A DNA stretch of 64,000 bases, taken from assembly GCA_022695795.1 (NCBI GenBank), contig MU404088.1:62001-126000 (forward strand). The letters are read 5' to 3'. A program made the position numbers and the translations under genes. The DNA is from Biscogniauxia marginata. Taxonomy: Eukaryota > Ascomycota > Sordariomycetes > Xylariales > Xylariaceae. The first letter of the stretch is position 1; every line of letters begins with the position of its first letter. Below, piece after piece: positions 10,991 to 21,400 of the stretch. Below the pieces are notes generated by a model. The model was not told where the DNA came from. It did no database searches and saw only the letters and a list, made by a program, of their open reading frames with translations.

Positions 10991-12528
10991 GTTTTTTCCG
11001 TGTTAATATTATATATTAACTATGTTTTATTCTTTTTTTATCTAGGTTTATTAAACTTAAATAAAGGATTATTTAAATGTTTATTTGAACATTTCTTAAT
11101 TACGAGATGTAGATAACCGCGGGAGGTGCCTACTAACAGTAAAGAACTTCTTAAATCTTAGGTCGATTAAGCCGATTATAATCATGTGTACGGTATAAAA
11201 TCAGGGGCTAGCTAGAAGACGCCGATCACTACTTGCCACACCCCCGGGCATCGAAGAAAGAAGGACTATGCGAGAGAGACAATTATAGTACGTCTACTCC
11301 GATCGGTGTCGTTGAAGCCCGGACTCCATATACAATTCTTCAGGGTCTAAGCCGCAGGTGAATTTTGGGATACTGAGACTAGAAAACCGGGTATTAATAT
11401 GTCCCAATATGTCTAAATGCACTCTTATATTACTGTTTATCAGAAGCGGGCCGACTTGCGACTTACAGGTTCTCTTCGAGCCTCTCGCAGCCCTCAAGGC
11501 TATCAGTGTAAGAAGCGATCACATATGAAGTCATCTTATTACGTCTCTAAGGAGACGTACGCTACGATAGTCTCTTTAACCCGGCCAAGTAAAAGCGAGT
11601 AGTCACTTTTGAAGCATCATACACACTCGCTTCTTCTTGTAGCTTCTCGCGAGCAGGGGGCTCCTCGCCTATGTAATTAGTAAGGGCACAGGAGATTTTG
11701 TTTTACGTCAAGTCCACATCCGGACGCAACATATACCTAGTGGCTTATAGCTAATTCTTTCATCTTCATACTGGTCAACGCGACGCGAAACTAATTGTGG
11801 TTCTCTCCCCAGCTCCACGATTCCCGGTTCTCGTAACCTTTTAGAAAGGTTCAGCGAAGTGGAAACGCCTGCATGTACCCAGCGCGGGTCATGCGCGAAG
11901 CTTTGTGGGGAAGAGGGGACAGCGACGGCGATTAGTCTGTTCCTGACATCACGATCTAGCATAGAGTTTTGCTATTCTAAATCGAAGGCGGGTAGCATAG
12001 CCTTGGGCCCCTATCTTGACCTAAGGACCCCAGGACCCCTACGACGTACCATTTATATACAGTGTTAATATGACGGTTGCAGTCGGGCTAATCACTCCAT
12101 TGCATCAAATCACATAACCCGTTGCGAATACTCCGGTGAGAGAGTACCTACCAGACGATCGAGTCAGGACATTGTCACAGGGATGGATGGCCTGACTGTG
12201 TTGGCCATTCTCAATCTTCTTCTTTTGCCACCAGCTCTTCTCTCTTTCGACCAGGCAACCCTCAAGGATGATAAACATGGTCAAATGTTCACCCTAGAAA
12301 CAACAGAAGATGTGGCGTTGTGAAGAGACACACCTAGATACGATCTCGGTACTTCGCTCGAGAGAAGAGTTATTAAGACTACAACTTGGTCTATTGATAG
12401 CTTCTCGTATCGGCAACAACAGCCTATAGGATATCACCCATGCAGATAATACCCTACTATAAAGGGCAATGCTTTCTATCGATTATTATAACCTCTCTAT
12501 TTTCATATATATAGATATCGTGAAGAGC

Positions 12529-12562
<34 letters not shown>
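12529..12562. repeat. (TA)n followed by (GA)n microsatellite
   Basis: A TA dinucleotide run directly followed by a GA run. Simple-sequence repeat with no linked gene. Confidence 0.8.
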
Positions 12563-13686
12563 CGGAAAGGGGTAGGGGGAGGTGATGATGCATGTGAAAG
12601 TGGGCTGAGAGAAGCCCCAGATGAATATGGCTGCTTATGTTTTACACAACTCACTCCTTAATGTATCTTCGGAATATGACATCGTACGATGTTATGTTAA
12701 AGTAGAAATAAATTTAATATCCAATTCAAAACATATTTGTAATTTATTATTTTAATTGCTTGTGTTTCCTACCTAAAATTTTTAAAGCAGAAAAAAAAAC
12801 CACCTTGTTAGATTCAAGCAACATATTCACACAGCAACTAAAGGTCTGTAGTTGATCACTTCTTCTAAAGAGGCATTTTCTCGAATATATTACATGTATA
12901 ATACACCCGAGAAGAGATCGGGCATAGTATTCACTAGTTTAAGCAAAACGCACCCGCATTCCCGAGACAATGGGTGGGTGTCGTACGTAGTTCATAGTTA
13001 TACATTCAACCTCGTTGCCACTGGAGTGCGAGGGCAATAGTTGCCAAAGCATCCTTGCCATAGATATCCCATAATCGACACAGTTTTCACAAATCTCTTG
13101 ACCTGCCTTTGTTCGCTATTTATTGCCTCTTCGATCTATTGTATAGTGGCGTGCCTTATCAAAGTTGGACTGTGATTAGCGGCGCTTAATTGGTTGACGG
13201 CGATGTGTTTAATTAATCTTGTGGTGCTCTGTGATAGGATTCGGTACTAATACGGAGAAGGTCTAAGAAGTGGCAGTCAATCCCCTGATAATTGTTGGAG
13301 AATTTGGTCGAATTTACAAGAGCGAGTAGCATATCGTCGCTATTGAGCCTCATTTTTCCTCCGCACGGATGCGGAGACAATCACATGGCTAGAACATCCT
13401 CAAAATATATTAGTTTCTTGCACGCATCGTGTAAGAAGACCATTCTGGTGGGTTCTAATCACAGATTTTGTGGGAAATTTGTTGCATAGTTGAAATGTCA
13501 GCGGGGCCCCTTTTCAGCTGCTTTATAGTTGATATTGAGACCCCCTTGCTCTCGAAACCTCGCCAACTTGGCAATGTATACAGATAACATGATGGGACGC
13601 AACAGATCTAGCAGTATAATTGGTTGATTTACCTGCCACCTAACCTTAGTCTAGTATCTTCCTGTATGTCGCTGAGTGATGAAAGT

Positions 13687-15175
13687 ATGTCTCATATCAG
13701 CGCAGTACTAATATTTGTGGCTTTGGAGCTATCTGTTGCCGTCTCGGGGACACTGGCAGATCGACAACCGTTGTCCTCTAGTCCATTCGGCTACCCCCGA
13801 TGTGAATGTCTCGTTTGATTACGTTGTAAGTACCTAAACATCTAATCATTAAAGACACCCACTTAGGCCGTGTAATAGTCGTTGGAGGAGGCTCCGGGGT
13901 CTAGTTGTAGCCTTACGTCTTGCTGAGACCGTTTCGGTGGCAGTCGCCGGAGCAGGCATGCTCTATGAAGTTGTAAACTCAAACAGATCTATCGTGTCCC
14001 TCCTAGCTTTGATAGGAGCTGCATTTCTGGATACGAGTGAGACATTCTCATCGCAGCAACTCCTGGATTGGGGCCTGCTCTTGTTATCAATTCCAGGGGC
14101 GGGCAATCTCAGAGTTCACTTCGCGCAGGGGAAAAGTCTTGCTGGTAGCACGGCTGTCAGATCTCCGCGCTTCTAAGGGGTCGTATCAGCATTTGGCTGA
14201 TAATGTAGGCGATTAGAGCTAGACCTTTGAGAACCTCCTGAAGTACTTCAAGAAATAGTGTCACTTGACGCCACTAAATCTAGAGAAGAGAATCCCAACA
14301 AACATCACCATGTACTACAATTCGGCTGTGTTTGAACCAAACGGAGGGCCGCTTCAGGTCTCACGGAACAACTGCTCTCCGCCGAAGATCGGTGCGCGTT
14401 CTCGGGGCCTTTAATCGAAGGGATCCCGGGCTCCATGATCACAAACTCATCACTACTGAAATCTTGTGGACTCGGGGTCAGCCCGATCCCCTCCACGGCT
14501 TTCGCGAATGCGAGGGTTGGATCGATCCAGTCTCTTACTAGAAGGAACTCACAAGTCAGATAATTTGATGGTATACACGTATTGTCATGCGTAGAGAATT
14601 TTGTTCGATTCCTTTGATCACCCTAGGGTGACGGGAGTAGTGACAAATACCTACGGAGTAGAGTATACACCCTCGAGGCTAGAAACAAAGTTATCGTCTC
14701 GGCAGGCGCTTTCCACTCCCCTTGACTCCCCATGGTCTCTGCAAGTTCATGTTGAGGATCTGCACTCGAAAAGTTACATCTAACATACCTGATAGGGGTC
14801 GGCCCTAAATCAACTCTAGATTCTCATTCTACCCGACAAAGTCGGCCTGCCAGGTGTCGGGCAGAATCTGTGGAACCCTATACAGATAGCCGTGACGTAC
14901 CCCGTCAACACCCCGAGCGCTTGGACTTTGACGGCAGACCTTAGTCCTCGTCCTTCAGTACGTGGAACAATATCTCCGTAACGGATCAGATCCCTTCATC
15001 TCCGGGGCGCAGGGGCACGAACGTGGTCGTTGACAACGAAGGCCGTGTTTTCGGGACCCGGGGCTTTCGTGTGTGCGACGCGAGTATCATCCCGTTCACA
15101 CTGCCGGCGCACCCACAGGGGAGCCTGTACATGTTGACGGGAAGGGGAGGGGGGTTGGCTATCGGAGGTATGATT
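13687..15175 (+). pseudogene. Decayed GMC (glucose-methanol-choline) oxidoreductase
   Basis: Fragments in changing frames line up in order with a secreted fungal GMC FAD-oxidoreductase. There is a signal-peptide-like start (MSHISAVLIFVALELSVAVS). 'FDYV' is followed by a plausible intron (GTAAGT...TTAG, about 13827-13867) and the FAD-binding VVGGGSG near 13880. Next come 'LAETVSVAVAGAGMLYE', 'LLDWGLLLLSIPGAGNLRVHFAQGKSLAGS' split over 14055-14150, 'SYQHLADNVGD', 'FENLLKYFKK', 'EPNGGPLQVS' near 14337 and 'GVEYTPSR' near 14658. 'VGLPGVGQNLWNP' lies at 14841, and the C-terminal signature 'VFGTRGFRVCDASIIPF' near 15045. Stops and frameshifts separate the pieces. About 200 family residues are missing between roughly 14935 and 15010, where the active-site His region would begin, so it cannot be functional. 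Confidence 0.82.
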
Positions 15176-15452
15176 TTGAAAAGCTACCATTGTTCGTACT
15201 ATGGTGCTGGGATGCCCGAGGGACCGATTATTAGTACTCACATAAAAATATATCTTTCTTTTTTGTGAATACGATGAATTAAGCATTCCGACACCAGGAT
15301 TATCTGTTTCCGGACTTTTTCTTAGTAAAATTCGGTCTACGCACACCCATTAACCCGGACGTAGAAAATTATAAGATCGCCGTGTGATCTTTGATCCCCA
15401 GCCTGTCCGAAATTATAGACCGCAGGCATCAATCTAGAACACTAATTCAAAA

Positions 15453-15834
15453 ATGGAGAGAGATCTTGAGCAAGGAGATTGGGAGTGGGTAGATGAAGAG
15501 GCACTGCCTTGCAGAGGAACGACGCCGATCGAAAGGTATATCGTGCTCTGCTAATAATACGAAACGGTTCGCAGTATACGCCGCTAATGATCATTCTAGT
15601 CTATCCAGCACACAAAAAATAGTAATCATAATAGAATCAGCTCCTCCCTTGCTGGTGATAGAGCATGATCCGCTCCGGACACGACGCGATCTCCGAAGGG
15701 ACCCCCCAGTCGGGCCGGCCGATGGTCAGTGGACAAGGCGGGAGCACCAACCATGGGCCGACTTACTCACAAGCCAACGGATTGTGAGTTGGTTCACGCG
15801 CTGGGAGCGGTATTACTACTACTGGGCTTCTTAA
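15453..15834 (+). CDS. Doubtful small spliced gene, about 95-105 aa, unknown
   Basis: Exon 1 (15453-15535) starts with ATG in AAAATGG context and encodes an acidic, Trp-rich start (MERDLEQGDWEWVDEEALP). A 64-nt GT-AG intron (15536-15599) then joins in phase to a frame running to the stop at 15832-15834. A second possible intron (donor GTGAGT at about 15784, acceptor CACCAG near 15843) would instead give a short C terminus ending FDLWI. No family is recognised. It directly follows the GMC relic and could also be a remnant or a chance frame. Confidence 0.25.
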
Positions 15835-16135
15835 TTTACACCAGCGTTTTGATCTTTGGATATGATGGAAAGAGGGATAGGGGTTAGTAGGCAACGGCCA
15901 AGTAATGCCAATATGCTTTGAATTGAGACCATTAATAAATACATCTGGGAAGTTGGGGGAGGGGGTGGTATTCATCTTATTTCTCACTCGAGACTGACCT
16001 CCCGCGATAATGGAAGAGGAGCTTGTCATGATGCTCAATCTAAACCACGTAAAAGTAAAGATAACAGAATCCAGTATTATTTACTAATGACTACCCTCCT
16101 TACTAGCAAAGACTCATGTGTACGACTCTAGTCTG

Positions 16136-18463
16136 TTATGCGAACAGGTCATACGCGACGACCTTGGCCTCCTCTTTCCCCTTCCCCTTCGTCTTCCCCT
16201 CTCCATTACCATCACCGCTGTCCCCACCGTCTCCTTCGCCCTTGGCAGCACCACCGTCCCGGATCTCGAGGACCTCGACGGCGCTCGCTAGGCCCCGGAC
16301 GGCCTTCTGCTGCTCCGCCCACCGCGCCGAGACGTAGGCCATCCTGTCCTTGAAGGACATACCCTTGTTGTTCTGGCTCAGCATCTTCATCTCCTTGGCC
16401 ATGAACTCCTGCCATGCGCTCTGCTTTTTCTTCACCCCCGTCGTCGCCGCCTTCCCTCCTCCTTCCGACGCCCCCTCTTCCCCATCCCCGGCAGAGGCAG
16501 TGGCACCACCGCTGTTGTTGCCGCGAGGGGTAGGCTTGACCTGGACGAGAACACCGCGGCAGGCACCGCATCGCTGGCGCTGCGGGTCGACGCTCTTGGA
16601 GTGGCGCTTGACCTCGCCGGCGCACCCCGCGCAGCGCCAGATGTACTTGTACTCGATCTCGTAGCTGTGCTTGGTGGTGACCTCGATGCCGCGGTCGGCG
16701 AAGGCCTGGCCGCAGCGGCGGCCCCAGGCCTTGAACTCGGGGCCGTGCGCTGTCTTGGGCTTGCCGTTAAGCATGAAGACGGCGAGGTGGCAGAACTCGT
16801 GCGCCACCGTGTTGAGCAGGTCCGCGCGGTTCGCGAGCACCTTGGACGCGAGCTCGATCGACGCGTGGTGCTGGTGCTGCGTCGTGTTGGCCGTCGTGGT
16901 CAGCGTCGTGCCGTCGGCCTCTTTCCGCTGCGACGACGTCGTCGTCGTCACCGTCTTGCACTTCCAGTGCGCGCGCCCCGCCGTCGTGAGAAGCGTGTTC
17001 GACCACACGATGCGCAGCCCACCCGTAGCCTCGGTCATCTGTGCCAGTCGCCCCTCCGTGATGCGCTCGTCCAGCTCGTGCAGGAAGTCCCGCGCGAGCG
17101 ACTCCTTGGCCGCATCAAATGCCTTCTTCGCGTCTCGCTTCTCCGGGCTGTTGCCGTATCTGCGCTTCAACTCCGTCTTGCTGTTGCTGTCCGCCGCTCT
17201 GCCACCCGTCAGGTCCAGCTTCTTCTCCGGGCTGCTGCGCTTCGGCGGCGAGTGCTTGTCGATCCACGCGAAGTTGACTTCCGGGTCCCAGAACTCCTTG
17301 TGCTCGGGTTTCCACGGCGAGGCGGGAATTTTGGGCCCTTTGGATGGAGAGGGCGGCAGTGCTGTCTTTTTTGGCGTGGAAGGTTCTCGTGTGGAATTTT
17401 TTACGCCCTTGACGTTCGTGTTCTCTGAGTCCGAGTCCCAGTCTTCGTTGAAGCTGCGTCGCTGTGAGTACCTATCTGCCATGCAATCAAAAGAGGCTTT
17501 TCATGGCGAGTCTTACATCTGAAGCTTCTGAAAGGCATCTTCTAGATTCCCCTTTTGGGCGCCCTTTAGATTTTTGGACTTTGCTTTTTCTTCTAGGGGT
17601 TGTTTGATAGAACGCTTTGTCGGGTCTGCAGCTGTTGGTTGATCGCGATTATTCAACTGTCCTGCTCTTTTTGCATCCTTCTTAACTAGTTCTTTTGATA
17701 ACGATAGTAATCTAAGCGGCCTTTGTCGCCTATCGGTTGGGCTTTTCGACCGGCGCGTTGGGGGCGTTATGAAGACGTCGGAGTCTGAATTCGAAGCTTC
17801 CATTTCTGTGTCTCCTGTCGATATGAAGTCGGATAAGCTATCCTCTCTCGGCTCAAAATCGTCTCCTGTCGCTTCAGATTCCACCTCGGGTTCACTCGAG
17901 CTCTTTTCAGACATCACAACTTTGGTCGAGCCACCCCTCTTCAACTTGAGATCCCTGCGTGATATAAGCCGCCTAGACTTTTTCGGTTGCTCTGGGGGGC
18001 TATCGAGTCCCTTGACAGGAGAAGAAGCGATGGGTTCGACCTCCTGGGTCCTCACTGGCAAGCGGTCCGGCAACCCTCTCGCAGAATCGGGCTTAGACTC
18101 CGCACTTCCCTCTCTTGACCGTACACGTGATGATACCTTAGACTTTGATATCCTGCCGCTAGAGCCCTCGTCTGTATCGATCCCCGTCCATGGCTTCAGG
18201 AGCGAACCATCCACTGTCTGAACCGGTCCAAGTTTCCGCCGTCGGAGGGGTGTCGACTTGGCTGCCGCTAGCGATACCGACGTGTTCGGTCCGGCTTGAT
18301 CTCTACTTTTCGAAGCCCTTGCTGTTTTCGACGAGGGTTCCGCTGCCGGTACGTCTTCTTTACCGCTGCCCCCTCCGGGATTCCCCCGCACTTTTTGTTT
18401 TTGTTTCCGAACAATCATGTCCACGTTGGGGAACTCGTCTTCACTGCTCGAACCGCACGCCAT
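16136..18463 (-). CDS. SprT-like metalloprotease of the GCNA type (SprT, zinc ribbon, HMG-like)
   Basis: Minus-strand gene with exon 1 at 17517-18463. The intron starts at 17516 (GTAAGA) and its acceptor is either at 17472 or 17454; both keep the frame and give about 760 or 754 aa. The first ~440 residues are disordered, Ser/Lys/Asp-rich and acidic-patched. The C-terminal part holds a SprT protease domain with the zinc site HEFCH and a third His in KTAHGPEFKAWGRRC. A CxxC...CxxC zinc ribbon (RCAGCAG...RCGACRG) follows, then an HMG-box-like segment (AWQEFMAKEMKMLSQ...MAYVSARWAEQ). This order is that of GCNA/ACRC proteins, which digest DNA-protein crosslinks in the nucleus. ATG 18463 (MACGSSSEDEFP) is preferred. 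An upstream TTTCTTTTACGCAG suggests an acceptor of a 5' leader intron. Confidence 0.85.
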
Positions 18464-21400
18464 ATCGATGTTTACCACGTCTCTCGTCTCGCCCTTGCCA
18501 ATACTGCGTAAAAGAAATAAATTGTTGTGATGAAAACATTAATACGGTTCCTAGGGAGGATATCATGCACCCGCTGAGCCAAAGTGAGGGATGATAATGT
18601 ACGCTGTCACGACATCCCAAATTTTCGGCATCGGAGTTGTGGTTCTGGTGGGCTGTGGTGGTTGCCAGGCAACGAGGGGCTCTAATAAAGCCCACTATTT
18701 CGGGGTCTGCCGTGCATCAACCATTTGCTAGGGATTCATATTCGGCTGACCTAATGAAGTATAGGTATCTAGTATTTCCGAATGCTTGCTAAAATCCTCA
18801 TGATAAAATCACTTTCAAATTAATTCTCTAGACGATTGCTGCATCTATTTTAATAAATAACACCCAAATTCTATATGTTTAGTTCAATATCTTATCAACT
18901 TACAGACTACCTAGGTAAACATACGGCAATCAGAACATCGAACAATGGGGTCATATGTATACCTATGTGTGCATGTAACTACTATATACTTTTAAGTACC
19001 ATAAATGGAATATATCTACTTATCACGTGCGAGTAAGTTAAGATATTAATGGAATTGGGTGACCACTAGCGGTATATCGCCACTACATACTCCGTACAAG
19101 AGAAACAGAAGCAACAAACAATACTAAATGAAGACAAGGGACCAACAGCGATTTCAGTTCGAAGGAATCTCTTGCTTCCCTTCGCATGTAGCATTTGACA
19201 CTTTTCCATGAATCCACATAGCGGTGAGCATTCCCAGCCTCAATCATTCATTCATTCATTCATTTTCTTCACCCCCTTGACCTTGGACTTGACTGTGTGG
19301 AGTGCTACAGCAGGGGGATCGAACGTCTCAGGACTGTATCGAGCCGCATTACATTCAAGGATGAAGGGGGGGGGCTAGACATTTGCCACGAAACATAAAC
19401 CCTCCGGGGTTAGCTCATATCTATATCTACAATCTCAATGGGGGGTTTCAAACTCATATCGGTTGGTATCGCGGAAACACATACACAATGCATTATACTC
19501 TAACGTCTTCCATGCTAACTTAATTTACTTCCATCAATATTAACGCTAAATACTAGATAGTACGCAGTTTTGACAGGTGGTCGGGCATGGACTGTACGCG
19601 ACGGAATGCTTAGGGCACTCTGTCTTGCTATTGCCACACCGATGTCTCGGGAAGGACCTCGGGACCCTTGAAGAGAGACGATGCAAGGGGTTGTAGGTAG
19701 TAAGCATGGTTTCTTTCCCATTCCTTCACTCTTCTGCAACTTTCTTTAATTATGGGACATGTGAAAATACCTAGGCTGGTTGTTGTACTCTCGGGTCAAA
19801 AGGATCACAGGATCGAGCCTTATATCTCGCTCAACTATATTTAAGTATTACCGCCATCGCTATGTATGCTATGGGAGAACACCTTCCTAAAGTGAAAAAG
19901 AATGGTGGTGTATGGCCGGCGAAGTTGTGGGCATATTAGAATGAATATAGAAGTTCATTATCGTCAACATCGACATAGGCATCAATTGAATCGTCAAGCC
20001 ACTCTTAGACTATCCTGCCTGCTACCGGCTGACAACCGATCCGCTTCAAGCCTAACAGTTTATAAAATTCAGTCGTCACCTATTGACGCTACCGTCGGCA
20101 ATCGTAGACTCCACCGAAGACAAGACATACCCGAACGGCACGGGCGGCGGCCCAGCCTTCTAGCGGCAGACGATATGCTCTGAAGAGCGGTGTCAGGGCC
20201 GTGCTGCCTTACCTAGTGTTTCGCAGCCGCTGTCGTTACTAGCAGGGACTGTGTTTGTAGGCAGGCACTTGGACAGATTAACTGGCCTAGCACGGGTAAA
20301 AAGCCTACATATCTACCTAGTTCATGCGCGAGGATTTTCTCGGAATTGTGTCGAGACCGGCGGACATGACTCCTGATCTCCAGCCGCGTTGCAATATTTC
20401 ACGGGCACATTTCCTCCGGCTCTTGGGAATCGTCTCTGGGATGGGCTGGTATCAATTATATACCGGCTGAATCGAGGACGCTAATGACAAATTGTGGAAG
20501 TGTGTTCCTCCAGCCGGACGATATAATTGAAGCTGTCAAAACCAGAACTATATACAATTCAGACCACTCTCGTCGAAAATGAAGATACACGAGTTGCCAT
20601 TAGTTAGTCGTTAGAAGGCCTGAAAGTACCTAGTTTCGACAAAGATAGGTACCTACCAACCTACCGACAAGACGGCGAAATCATGAAAGAAATACCCATC
20701 ATACGGTGTGGATCGACTTGTGCATGTAATTGATGTACCTTACCCAGTTGTCGGGACCTCCTGGTTAGGCGAACCCGACGCTAAGATTTTGATAGTGTCT
20801 TCGACAAAAGCCAATAGGAACTCTAGGAACATAGGGGCAAGCGTGATTCAGCCCCTGTAATTTTGAAGGAGGGATCAAGTCGCGGACCGAAGTCGTCTGG
20901 ATCTGCCTATGTGATAGTCCTAGAATAGGTGCGTTAGATGGAGAAAAACGTATAAATATCTATGGGGCTGACACCATTCTAGCCCGGGGCTTTCTGAAGC
21001 CCGGGAATTGCGTATTGCGTGTGATTGCATGGGGGAACTCCATCGGCCAGAATTTTCTTCTAGAAGAACTGGGTGCGGTGCATTCTACACAGTAGGTAAC
21101 GTCCGGCGCCGAAACAAGCCAAAGTCCGGGGGAGGTTGGTGCAAGTGACGGAAAGCCATGAACCAGGCTGGTTGGTGGTGTCTTCATTTGAAGGCAAGTT
21201 AAAGTCATGCCGTCAACAGGAGGCTACTGTAGAAAAGGGTTGGATACCAAGATCACGTTCCCACTGCAGCGACAATAATAGTAGCGGCAGCAGCAGGATA
21301 GCGCGGACGGGATTGACCGTAATTTAGAAATACCGTCATCGAAGTGTCGACGGGCGCGTCTGGTGGCCACTCAAGACAAGGGCACTACCAAGGCACACAC

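Larger units (their letters stand above)
10262..13686. other. Gene-poor AT-rich stretch
   Basis: Apart from the AT-rich block (about 10710-10990) and the (TA)n(GA)n run at 12529-12562, no supported gene is seen. A 46-codon frame at 12183-12323 begins with a hydrophobic, signal-peptide-like segment (MDGLTVLAILNLLLLPPALL) but has no other support. Confidence 0.45.

Noticed and set aside
17483..17512. Treating the SprT frame (start at 17482) and the frame ending at 17513 as two genes
   Set aside because: Only 30 bases separate them. A GTAAGA donor overlaps the first stop and in-frame acceptors follow, so one gene is far more likely.
16601..17522. Two long plus-strand open frames (275 and 283 codons)
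   Set aside because: They are antisense to the SprT gene, very rich in Arg/Ala/Val from the reverse of GC-rich codons, and show no domain.
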